A stretch of DNA of 7,363 nt, taken from positions 1 through 7,363 of the forward strand of contig JBJELP010000249.1 of NCBI GenBank assembly GCA_051879215.1. The letters are read 5' to 3'. The notes beneath the pieces are model-generated. The model saw only the letters and a program-made list of their open reading frames with translations. It made no database searches and was not told where the DNA came from. Shown here piece by piece: positions 1-5,571 of the stretch (the stretch's first letter is position 1; each line of letters starts with the position of its first letter). The position numbers and the translations under genes were made by a program. The stretch is from TWA4 sp051879215. GTDB taxonomy: Bacteria; Bacillota; Clostridia; Lachnospirales; Lachnospiraceae.

Positions 1-1
1 C

Positions 2-67
2 ATGCTGATCGACTGTGAAAACAACATCCCGTTCTTTATGGGAACCATGATGGATATCGGGAAATAA
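2..67 (+). CDS. C-terminal end of a probable serpin (partial, 5' end outside window)
   Basis: Only the last 21 codons are present, in the frame that ends with TAA at 65-67. The peptide reads MLIDCENNIPFFMGTMMDIG followed by K. Serpins, which are suicide inhibitors of serine or cysteine proteases, end in a beta-strand of the form hydrophobic-xx-D-x(4-6)-P-x-FMG-x(3)-D/N. The pattern ID....IPFFMGT..DI fits this well and resembles the tails of bacterial serpins. The reactive-centre loop, which would lie just upstream, is not in the window, so the target protease cannot be judged. The gene converges on the RpiR gene with 70 bp between the stops and no clear terminator hairpin there. The match rests on a short tail, so this is a probable call only. 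Confidence 0.55.
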   Translation: MLIDCENNIPFFMGTMMDIGK

Positions 68-137
68 GGATGAATGGGCCTTTTTGTCCAGTTTCCGTTT
101 CAGTCCCTCCATCTCCTTCCGGGACTCACTCTCGTAA

Positions 138-1022
138 TTAAAAGTCGTCCTCCTGTAATATGGTATTGGTGGTTCTGCGGCAGCTTTCCGCCTCGTGACC
201 AATTCTCAGCTTTGTTTTCAGATTCTGATCATACTCTCTGGAAAAATAGCAGCTATATAAAACATCCAGCATATAATTCATGGAACACATGGAAGAAAAA
301 TTCCCGATTTTGGAATACAGTTTTTCCCGGGTGCAGATTCTGAGTACACAGTCTGCCAGATTGGACAGGGAATTCTCACCCACTGATGTGATGGCAATCA
401 CCGGTATTCCCCTTTTCTTCAGGCATTTTGCATCTTCCAGAAGTGCTGATGTTTCTCCTGTATAAGAAAGCACGATGGCACAGCTGTCAATCGGACAGGT
501 TTTTGACAGATAACTGCCCTCAAACACAGCCCCTGCTACCTGTGACATTTTTCCAATGCGCAGCAATTTCGTCTGAAACTGCTGCGCAGCCAGCAGATTA
601 TCGCTGAGTCCGAAAAGATTGATACCGGATGTTTTCTGCATAATGTCAACGGCCTGATACAGACTTTCATAACCATTCAGCGTGACCGTATCTTCAATGG
701 TTTCAATATAAAGCCTTGCCAGTTTGGATTCAATAGAAACAAAAGAATCCTTTCTGGTAAAGGGATAATTGGCATCAACCTCATGAAAATGACTTTCCAG
801 ATACAATTCCTCCTCCAGATATGCTTCCTTAAATGCATTCCAGCTTTTGTAATTCATCTTATGGGCCACCCTGGACAATGCAGAAGAGGAAGTAAATGTT
901 GCTTCCGCAATTTCCTTTACCGTCATATTTTTAATATTCAGTTTCTGTTCCAATATGTAGGAAGCAACGACTTTTTCATTATTGGAAAAATCTCCCTGCT
1001 CCAGCTTTTCACGAATCAGCAT
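138..1022 (-). CDS. MurR/RpiR family transcriptional regulator (HTH + SIS domain)
   Basis: A 294-residue protein, the usual length for the RpiR family, which binds DNA and senses a phosphosugar. The N-terminal domain (about 1-75) holds a helix-turn-helix, with VKEIAEATFTSSSALSRVAH at 35-54 as the recognition region. A SIS (sugar isomerase) domain follows at about 130-255. FGLSDN (137-142) and LSYTGETSALLEDAK (185-199) are the usual phosphosugar-binding loops, with serine/threonine positions kept, and GIPVIAITS (205-213) is the typical following strand. The start at 1022 is preceded on the minus strand by GGGAGG about 8 nt away. It lies downstream of the EIIB-like gene on the same strand, so it probably controls a sugar uptake or catabolic operon; the sugar cannot be told. 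The stop falls right after a TTTT run, and the next frame stays open beyond it (see findings). Confidence 0.9.
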   Translation of the reverse strand: MLIREKLEQGDFSNNEKVVASYILEQKLNIKNMTVKEIAEATFTSSSALSRVAHKMNYKSWNAFKEAYLEEELYLESHFHEVDANYPFTRKDSFVSIESKLARLYIETIEDTVTLNGYESLYQAVDIMQKTSGINLFGLSDNLLAAQQFQTKLLRIGKMSQVAGAVFEGSYLSKTCPIDSCAIVLSYTGETSALLEDAKCLKKRGIPVIAITSVGENSLSNLADCVLRICTREKLYSKIGNFSSMCSMNYMLDVLYSCYFSREYDQNLKTKLRIGHEAESCRRTTNTILQEDDF

Positions 1023-1092
1023 AACTATGCCTCCCTCCCGCTTTTAATCTGATTTTAATCCATACTTCTGTCTGTGTGTCTGTGTTTTTATC

Positions 1093-1188
1093 ATTCCGAT
1101 TATGTACTTCTGTCAGTCAATTCTGATTATGCAATTCTGACAGGTAATTCCAATTATACACTTCTGACAATCCATTTTGATTATAAAC
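1093..1188. repeat. 27-bp imperfect tandem repeat, about 3.5 copies
   Basis: Three consecutive 27-bp units begin at 1093, 1120 and 1147, and a partial fourth begins at 1174. All start ATTYYRATTAT and carry CTTCTGWCA or ATTCTGACA in the second half. A further degenerate copy may lie at about 1054-1075 (TACTTCTGTC). The last partial copy runs into the stop codon of the EIIB-like gene (TAA at 1183-1181), so the array fills the spacer between that gene and rpiR. Read on the minus strand, every unit carries a -10-like hexamer (TATAAT or CATAAT), but I could not pair any of them with a -35 at 16-18 bp. Confidence 0.8.
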
Positions 1189-1933
1189 ACACGGGATGTT
1201 TCTGTCTGAATTCCACAGAACATCCTGCCGGATGATTCTCTTTATATTTCATAATACAATTCTTTGCCTTTTTTCTCAATCTTCTGAACAGATTCTTTTC
1301 CTGTTCTTTTTCATGAATACTCAGAATATTCTCCAGCACATGCTCCACGTCCCGGCTGGCATACTCCATGATCCCCATTTCCATCACACGATTTTCTCCA
1401 TATTTCTCCTGAAAATCTTTTAACTTGTGAGAAATCTGCGGTGCCAGAAGAATATAATCATATTTCGCATGAATTTCATCCAGCCTCATATAGTCAGCCG
1501 CCTCCACCCGAATCCGGTCGCTTATTTTTGCCGCTTTCTCCTGCATCAGCCCTGCAAAATAGGAGGAAGTCATACCGGATGTACAACTGATCAGAATTCT
1601 CAGCGGTTCCATCTGCTGCTTTTCCTTTTTCTCAACCGGAAGCCTGTATCCCGGACGATAGATCTGAAGAAAATGAACAAAACTGTTTACATGATGATAA
1701 ATGGTATCATAATCTGTCATATCAAAATGCTGATAATACAGAATTTCATCACTCATTTTGTCTTTTGCAGTAAACTCTGCCACCCTTCCCAGATAAAACC
1801 GGGCTTCTGCATGATAAAACTCTCCATCCAGAAAAATAACCCGTTTTTCCCTATCCACAACTTCTGCGCTCTCCAGAAACGCAACCATATTAAATGTAAA
1901 TTCATTCAATAATTTCTGATTTGGATTTTTCAT
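1181..1933 (-). CDS. PTS EIIB (lactose/cellobiose-like) domain protein with unknown N-terminal half
   Basis: A 250-residue protein. A longer reading from 2002 is open, but the ATG at 1933 is chosen because AAGGAG lies 6 nt upstream and the extension encodes the 20-bp repeat array. Residues 1-105 are unfamiliar to me. Residues 110-205 look like a lactose/cellobiose-type EIIB: strand LRILISC (111-117), then CTSGMTSS (117-124), which matches the CSAGMSTS phosphocysteine loop with Cys117 as the phosphorylated residue, and YDYILLAPQISHKLKDFQEK (158-177), which matches the family's second strand (DVVLLGPQVR). A lysine/arginine-rich tail (209-250) is not part of EIIB. Known EIIB proteins of this class are about 100 residues, so this is a fusion. 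Standing first before rpiR, it may be a PTS-linked sensor or a transport component. No EIIC or EIIA is adjacent. Confidence 0.7.
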   Translation of the reverse strand: MKNPNQKLLNEFTFNMVAFLESAEVVDREKRVIFLDGEFYHAEARFYLGRVAEFTAKDKMSDEILYYQHFDMTDYDTIYHHVNSFVHFLQIYRPGYRLPVEKKEKQQMEPLRILISCTSGMTSSYFAGLMQEKAAKISDRIRVEAADYMRLDEIHAKYDYILLAPQISHKLKDFQEKYGENRVMEMGIMEYASRDVEHVLENILSIHEKEQEKNLFRRLRKKAKNCIMKYKENHPAGCSVEFRQKHPVCL

Positions 1934-1960
1934 AACATGCTCCTTCCCGACAGTACTCTG

Positions 1961-2039
1961 CAGCTGCATCCTGAATCTACAGCCATCTGTTTTTATCTGC
2001 ATCCATTTGTATTCACCTGCAGCTATCTGAATTCATCCG
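1961..2039. repeat. 20-bp imperfect tandem repeat, four copies
   Basis: Units begin at 1961 (19 nt), 1980, 2000 and 2020. They share the pattern CAKCYATYTGWATTCAYCTG; for example CAGCCATCTGTTTTTATCTG is followed directly by CATCCATTTGTATTCACCTG. The array lies in the presumed leader of the EIIB-like gene, 28 bp upstream of its chosen start, and a spurious upstream ATG (2002) falls inside it. The unit length is not a multiple of three, which argues against it being coding. Confidence 0.7.
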
Positions 2040-2043
2040 CTCA

Positions 2044-2086
2044 TCAGTTCATAACTGAGCCAACCAATGTGATCTGAAACGGTTTC
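2044..2086. promoter_or_regulatory. Two small palindromes, possible operators upstream of the EIIB-like gene
   Basis: TCAGTT-CAT-AACTGA (2044-2058) has perfect 6-bp arms, and GAAAC-G-GTTTC (2076-2086) has perfect 5-bp arms. Both lie 110-155 bp upstream of the EIIB-like start, where a regulator could bind. No convincing promoter was found next to them, and neither is a recognised site of a named regulator, so the call rests on symmetry and position only. Confidence 0.25.
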
Positions 2087-2112
2087 CTCATCACTGATTC
2101 TAACTGCAGTCG

Positions 2113-2139
2113 AAAAAAACAGGAAGATTTCTTCACCTG
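2113..2139 (-). terminator. Terminator-like hairpin with U-tract, minus strand
   Basis: On the minus strand a CAGG(TG)AAG / CTTCCTG stem with a 2-nt bulge and an AAAT loop (2139-2120) is followed at once by seven T (2119-2113). A second, AT-only hairpin with runs of A and T lies just upstream on that strand (about 2165-2188). The only gene downstream is the EIIB-like one, so if it works it would either end a transcript from the 93-bp array or attenuate the EIIB-like gene. Confidence 0.35.
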
Positions 2140-2240
2140 ATTGTTTTCCCATATCAAAAAAAGTTCAAAAAAGCAGGACTTTTTGAAAACGCCGAAACAA
2201 AGAAACACAAGTGTTTTCGAAGTTGGATCGAAACAACGAT

Positions 2241-2299
2241 GGTAAAATAAGGCAAAATGAAATAATATGCGGAAACCGCTGGAATTATTTCTGCTTACC
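2241..2299. other. Long imperfect hairpin with bulges on one arm
   Basis: Four paired blocks are nested: GGTAA/TTACC (2241-2245, 2295-2299), GCA/TGC (2252-2254, 2292-2294), GAAATAAT/ATTATTTC (2259-2266, 2284-2291) and GCGG/CCGC (2269-2272, 2276-2279) around an AAA loop. That gives 20 base pairs. The right arm is continuous over its outer 16 nt, while the left arm carries extra 6-nt and 4-nt bulges. It sits about 30 bp from the start of the 93-bp array. It could be a structured RNA, a cruciform or a repeat-element end; it has no U-tract on either side. Confidence 0.45.
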
Positions 2300-2328
2300 G
2301 TTTACAATAGACAGGTACCGTCTTCGCT

Positions 2329-2689
2329 TTTGGATATTTCTTCTCTCGTGCTTTGAGATTTAGCCAATTTCACTGGTTTTTCTGCGATGATTCCAGAGAA
2401 AAAGCAGGGATGGCCTCTCCCTTTGGATATTTCTNNNNNNNNNNNNNNNNNNNNNNNNNNNNNNNNNNNNNNNNNNNNNNNNNNNNNNNNNNNNNNNNNN
2501 NNNNNNNNNNNNNNNNNNNNNNNNNNNNNNNNNNTTTGGATATTTCTCCTACCTTGCTTTGAGATTTAGCCAATTTCATTGATTTCTCTGCGATGATTCC
2601 AGAGAAAAAGCAGGGATGGCCTCTCCCTTTGGATATTTCTTCTCTCTTGCTGCTGGATTTAGCCAATTTCATTGGATTTTCTGCGATGA
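2329..2689. repeat. 93-bp tandem repeat array interrupted by the assembly gap
   Basis: Units begin at TTTGGATATTTCT at 2329, 2422, 2535 and 2628. Units 1 and 3 are complete and exactly 93 bp; unit 2 runs into the N gap; the last is degenerate after GCGATGA at about 2689. Each unit holds a GGGA/TCCC hairpin around GGCC, a TTTTTCT/AGAAAAA stem and the TTTAGCCAATTTCA segment. Because 93 is 31 codons, one minus-strand frame stays open and would give a repeated 31-residue peptide (GRGHPCFFSGIIAEK, then KLAKSQS and EISK). No ribosome binding site precedes it and copies differ by amino-acid-changing substitutions, so I do not call it a gene. Its 36-nt core recurs at 6626-6825. Confidence 0.9.
2435..2534. 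other. Assembly gap (100 N)
   Basis: Exactly 100 undetermined bases, the customary filler for a gap of unknown size. Both edges lie inside the 93-bp array, so the assembly most likely broke on the repeat, and the true copy number is unknown. Any reading frame drawn across it is meaningless. Confidence 0.97.
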
Positions 2690-2744
2690 CACAGATAAAG
2701 AGACTCGAATAATGGATTAAATGATAAAAGATGGAACTGACTAA

Positions 2745-2834
2745 TACATCAAGTAGTGTTACATCAAATAATATCGAATAATAAGGAAAAGATTTGTTCT
2801 GAAATAATTACGGAAAGGATTTGTTCAAAATACT
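2745..2834. repeat. Two short tandem duplications in the aspartokinase leader
   Basis: TACATCAAGTAGTGT (2745-2759) is followed by TACATCAAATAATAT (2760-2774), a 15-bp duplication with 12 matches. Then GGAAAAGATTTGTTC (2785) recurs as GGAAAGGATTTGTTC (2812), 27 bp later with one mismatch. The second copy runs up to the aspartokinase ATG. CGAATAAT also occurs twice (2706, 2775). The purine-rich GGAAAGGA is the only ribosome-site candidate and is about 15 nt from the ATG, farther than usual. The AT-rich leader shows no convincing promoter. Confidence 0.6.
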
Positions 2835-4145
2835 ATGGAAAAAATTGTTACAAAATTTGGCGGAACTTCACTGGCGGATGCCAATCAGATAAAGAAAGTA
2901 CGGGATATCGTGCTGTCTGATTCCAGACGGAAGTATGTGGTTGCCTCTGCACCGGGCAAACGCTTTGCGGCGGATATCAAGGTCACTGATCTGTTGCTTC
3001 GCAGTTATAACGCTGCCAGCAGCGGAGAAGATTTTGAACCTGCATTACAGGCTGTACAGGCACGTTTTCAGGAAATTCTGGACGGTCTGGAACTCTCCTT
3101 TCCTCTGGAAGAAGAAATCGCCGTTCTGAGAAAACATCTGGCCAATGAACCGGATGTCGATTACATTGCCAGCCGCGGTGAATATCTGAACTCCCGTATT
3201 CTGGCTGCTTTCCTCGGATTTACTTTCGTAGACCCCGCATGGTGTATTTCCTTTGATGAAAACGGAAAGCTGGATCAGAAAATGACCATGCGCATGATGA
3301 AAGCAGCTCTCAATCCTCTGGATAAGGTGGTTGTTGCCGGTTTCTATGGTGCCGATATGAATGATAAGATCCGTACCTTCTCCCGGGGCGGCTCCGATGT
3401 AACCGGAAGTCTGATTTCCCTGGCAGTGGGAGCGGATTTATATGAAAACTGGACCGATGTATCCGGTCTTCTGGCCGCAGACCCCCGTATTATTGAAAAT
3501 CCCAGAAGTGTACGTTATATCAGCTATCGGGAACTGCGTACCTTATCTTATATGGGTGCATCCGTACTGCATACCGACGCGGTGCTTCCCGCTTCCGAAG
3601 CCGGAATCCCCATCAATATCCGCAATACCAATCAGCCGGATGATCCCGGAACCATGATTATGCGGAAGCTTCCCAAAGACGTAACCCGCCAGCCCATCAC
3701 AGGCGTTGCCGGAAGATGCGGCATGTCCGTCATTCAGGTAGAAAAAGTAATGACCAGCGACGGTGCCGGATTCAGTGCCATCATGCTGGACATGCTGAAA
3801 AGACGGAAAATTCCCTTTGAACAGTGTCTGACCGGTATCGATACCATCACCCTGATCATCCGCAGCAGTGTACTGGATTCCTGCAGAAATGAACTTCTGG
3901 AAGAAATTGAAACGGTACTTCAGCCGGATTATGTCGGCATAAAAGACGGCCTCTCCATGATTGCCGTAGTGGGTGAAAAAGGAACGGAAGCCTCCGACGC
4001 CAACATCCGCGTACTGGAAGCACTGGCAGAAAAAGGCATCGAAATGAGCACCATCAATCAGGGTGCCGGCAAACTCAACCTTCTGGTCGGCGTACCCGAA
4101 GACCGCTACACCGATGCCATCCGTGCGATTTATGACATTACGTAA
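2835..4145 (+). CDS. Aspartate kinase (YclM/ThrD-like class)
   Basis: A 436-residue cytoplasmic enzyme that phosphorylates L-aspartate with ATP, the first step to lysine, threonine, methionine and diaminopimelate. KFGGTS (7-12) is the nucleotide-binding start of the amino-acid kinase fold. SAPGKRFAADIKVTDLL (38-54), ASRGEYLNSR (112-121) and TFSRGGSDVTGSL (181-193) are the substrate and ATP motifs. ENWTDVSGLLAADPRII (204-220) and ELRTLSYMGASVLH (233-246) complete the kinase domain. Two ACT domains follow (about 300-365 and 374-436); GAGFSAIML and STINQGAGKLNLLVGV are typical of allosteric amino-acid binding. SAPGK....TKVTDLL-type and SRSGSDITGS-type signatures place it nearer Bacillus YclM/ThrD than LysC or DapG. 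The start gives the family's usual N-terminus, although the ribosome site is distant. No homoserine dehydrogenase domain or other pathway gene is adjacent, and the inhibiting amino acid cannot be read from sequence. Confidence 0.96.
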   Translation: MEKIVTKFGGTSLADANQIKKVRDIVLSDSRRKYVVASAPGKRFAADIKVTDLLLRSYNAASSGEDFEPALQAVQARFQEILDGLELSFPLEEEIAVLRKHLANEPDVDYIASRGEYLNSRILAAFLGFTFVDPAWCISFDENGKLDQKMTMRMMKAALNPLDKVVVAGFYGADMNDKIRTFSRGGSDVTGSLISLAVGADLYENWTDVSGLLAADPRIIENPRSVRYISYRELRTLSYMGASVLHTDAVLPASEAGIPINIRNTNQPDDPGTMIMRKLPKDVTRQPITGVAGRCGMSVIQVEKVMTSDGAGFSAIMLDMLKRRKIPFEQCLTGIDTITLIIRSSVLDSCRNELLEEIETVLQPDYVGIKDGLSMIAVVGEKGTEASDANIRVLEALAEKGIEMSTINQGAGKLNLLVGVPEDRYTDAIRAIYDIT

Positions 4146-4275
4146 CGATTCAGCAAAGCATACTTTCAGGACAGACAGAAGCGTCAAGCTTGCCTGTAAG
4201 CGACTGAATGGAGCTGAAAGAATATTCGGCGTTTAGCCGAATGAGAAATTTTTGCAGAAAGTGAGGTATTTTTTT
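4146..4275 (+). promoter_or_regulatory. Structured leader between aspartokinase and flavodoxin genes
   Basis: A perfect 7-bp hairpin, ATTCGGC-GTTTA-GCCGAAT (4224-4242), is followed by GAGAAATTTTTG. Upstream, AAGC recurs three times (AAGCGTC, AAGCTT, AAGCGAC at 4180-4203), with a CAAGCTTG palindrome (4185-4192) and CAGG/CCTG pairing (4167-4170 with 4193-4196). The GC-rich stem followed by five T could be a weak terminator or attenuator for aspartokinase transcripts, or the leader of the flavodoxin gene. The GAGG at 4262-4265 is the flavodoxin ribosome site. It does not match the FMN riboswitch as I know it. Confidence 0.4.
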
Positions 4276-4770
4276 ATGAAAATGGCAGTTATCTATCATT
4301 CCGTTACCGGAAACACCAAAAACATGGGTGAAGAAATTATAAAAGGAATGAATTCTGTGGAAGGTACAGAAGCAAAATGCTTTTCCATTGAGAACGTAGA
4401 TTATGACTTTGTAAAAGAAGCAAAATGTGTGGTTCTTGGTTCTCCCATCTATGCAGCACATATTACTGGTCAGATGATGAACTTCATGCTGACAGAAGGC
4501 GGCAAGCTGGGTCTGGCAGGCAAGCTCTGCGGTGCTTATGCCACAGCACAGTACGTTCATGGCGGAGGTGAACTGGGCATCCGTGAAATGCTGGATCACA
4601 TGATGGTTATGGGCGGTCTGATCTACTCAGGCGGCGCATCCTGCGGCAAACCGGTCATCCATCTGGGACCGGTGGGCATCGACAACACCCTGGACATTAA
4701 CCAGTTTGCAGAAAACTTTGAAATCTATGGCCGCAGAATGGCTTCAAAGGCTGTGGAACTGTTTGGCTGA
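4276..4770 (+). CDS. Flavodoxin-like / WrbA-type FMN protein
   Basis: A 164-residue single-domain protein, normal for flavodoxins, which carry FMN and shuttle electrons or act as quinone oxidoreductases in the cytoplasm. It opens with strand MAVIYHS and the phosphate-binding loop HSVTGNTKNM (8-17). CVVLGSPIYAAHITGQMMNF (51-70) and GAYATAQYVHGGGELGIREM (86-105) resemble the WrbA segments GTPTRFG..AGQMRNF and the glycine-rich HGG loop that hold the isoalloxazine ring. The start at 4276 is chosen over the upstream in-frame ATG at 4252 because GAGG (4262-4265) is 10 nt away and the fold begins there. It lies 130 bp after the aspartokinase gene and may be separately expressed. A strong terminator follows the stop by 4 bp. 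Redox partner unknown. Confidence 0.88.
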   Translation: MKMAVIYHSVTGNTKNMGEEIIKGMNSVEGTEAKCFSIENVDYDFVKEAKCVVLGSPIYAAHITGQMMNFMLTEGGKLGLAGKLCGAYATAQYVHGGGELGIREMLDHMMVMGGLIYSGGASCGKPVIHLGPVGIDNTLDINQFAENFEIYGRRMASKAVELFG

Positions 4771-4774
4771 TCAA

Positions 4775-4814
4775 AAATAACAGGGGGAAGCGTTCCCGTT
4801 TCCCCCTGTTATTT
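4775..4814. terminator. Bidirectional intrinsic terminator
   Basis: A perfect 15-bp stem, AAATAACAGGGGGAA / TTCCCCCTGTTATTT (4775-4789 and 4800-4814), with a 10-nt loop. It lies between the convergent flavodoxin and wHTH genes. On the minus strand the stem runs into TTATTTTTGA, a better U-tract than the TTATTT on the plus strand, so it can serve both genes. Confidence 0.9.
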
Positions 4815-4842
4815 CGAACACCTGGCGCAATTAACAACTTCA

Positions 4843-5358
4843 TCACGATTCCTCTGCCGGAATGGAAATTAAAGTAACTTTTCTCGGCTTCCTGCCTTCT
4901 TCCGGCGGATTCTGCATCCCCTTCATAATCATAGCACCGTACTGTTTCAGAAATTCCATATATTCTTCATCATTCATCATAAGAATTGCCGATCCGACAC
5001 TCACAAGATCCTTCTGCGGATCCGGATTATCCTGTGCAAAATATCTCGCAAAATCCGCACTGATATGAAGCAGTGCATTCTGAATCAGCGGATATACATC
5101 ATCCGTCTGTGTCGATTCCGGCGGATTTTCACTGAGCATATAGGTTTTTTCCACCGCACCTCTCCTGCTCTCCTCCTTTACCACCTGGATCACACCGGCA
5201 TCCAGCAGCACCTTAATATGGCGATACAGGCTGGCTCTGGAAACATCCTTCAGCTGCTCCAGAATCTGTGCAGATGTTGCCTCTTTTCTGATCATCAATG
5301 CCTGAATGATTCTCTGACGAACCGGATTCAGCAATATATCCATAAAATCCTTTCCCAT
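4843..5358 (-). CDS. ArsR-like winged helix-turn-helix transcriptional regulator
   Basis: A 171-residue protein. Residues 8-77 form a winged helix: LLNPVRQRIIQALMI (9-23), then ATSAQILEQLKDVSRASLYR (27-46) as the helix-turn-helix, HIKVLLDAGVIQVV (47-60), and the wing KEESRRGAVEKTYML (61-75). This is the layout of ArsR/HTH_20-type regulators; no metal-binding cysteine pair is present, so it is not a classic metal sensor. The C-terminal 90 residues are a helical domain of unknown ligand, seen in many clostridial relatives. The start at 5358 has GAGG 8 nt upstream; an internal Met (5343) is less well placed. It lies downstream of the CPBP protease gene on the same strand, 213 bp away, and is a good candidate to bind the TGAGATTA operator of that gene (inference). 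Confidence 0.85.
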   Translation of the reverse strand: MGKDFMDILLNPVRQRIIQALMIRKEATSAQILEQLKDVSRASLYRHIKVLLDAGVIQVVKEESRRGAVEKTYMLSENPPESTQTDDVYPLIQNALLHISADFARYFAQDNPDPQKDLVSVGSAILMMNDEEYMEFLKQYGAMIMKGMQNPPEEGRKPRKVTLISIPAEES

Positions 5359-5389
5359 AATCAGTCCTCAATACTGTAATAGTCTGTTT

Positions 5390-5405
5390 GTTTCAATCCA
5401 CGCTC
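5390..5405 (-). repeat. CRISPR-repeat-like 16-mer, single copy
   Basis: On the minus strand GAGCGTGGATTGAAAC is the conserved 3' half of type I-C CRISPR repeats (GTCGC...GCGTGGATTGAAAY). The 5' half of the repeat is not present, no second copy is seen within the window, and no cas gene is near. It lies 32 bp upstream of the wHTH start, and its TTGAAA could also serve as a -35 (17 bp before TATTGA). It may be a relic, a regulatory half-repeat or chance. Confidence 0.35.
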
Positions 5406-5420
5406 GGTAAAATTAATGAA

Positions 5421-5533
5421 AAAATTGAAGTCAGTCTCATGATCTATATGTGAACTACCCACCGTCTAAAGCCAGTGCGATTGCGATCACCATATTTCAA
5501 TTTTCCTGTAAAAACAGAATACATGACTGACTT
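5421..5533. other. Intergenic segment with inverted repeats and possible IS200/IS605 end fragment
   Basis: GAACTACCCACCGTCTAAAG (5452-5471) resembles one arm of the subterminal hairpins of IS200/IS605-type elements (CCCACCGTCTAAAG...ACGGTGGG), but the other arm is missing. Around it, AAAATTGAA (5421-5429) pairs with TTCAATTTT (5496-5504), and AAGTCAGTC (5428-5436) pairs with GACTGACTT (5525-5533). The two pairings overlap on the left and exclude each other. No transposase or TnpB remnant is seen. The segment fills the gap between the protease and wHTH genes. Confidence 0.3.
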
Positions 5534-5571
5534 TGAACTTCTTCCTATACTTTAACAGCTCAATCGGATAA

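Noticed and set aside
1427..1912. 161-codon plus-strand frame inside the EIIB-like gene
   Set aside because: It is antisense to a gene with recognisable EIIB motifs and a good ribosome site; its product is histidine/isoleucine-rich in the way shadows are.
2183..2197. Catabolite response element (TTGAAAACGCCGAAA)
   Set aside because: The left half fits the cre consensus but two positions of the right half do not, and no promoter was found next to it.
2370..2672. Repeat protein with 31-residue units on the minus strand
   Set aside because: The frame runs through 100 N of unknown true length, has no ribosome site and changes frame across the gap; left as a repeat array and a question for checking.
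3543..4187. 214-codon open frame on the minus strand across the aspartokinase gene
   Set aside because: It lies antisense to a clear, conserved enzyme gene, has a low-complexity composition and no ribosome site.
4146..4275. FMN riboswitch before the flavodoxin gene
   Set aside because: The conserved RFN sequence blocks are absent; only a simple hairpin is present.
4150..4599. 149-codon minus-strand frame opposite the flavodoxin gene
   Set aside because: It overlaps the flavodoxin gene antisense and resembles no known protein; its end lies in the structured intergenic segment.
5390..5520. CRISPR array
   Set aside because: Only one 16-nt half-repeat is present, with no second copy at spacer distance and no cas genes.
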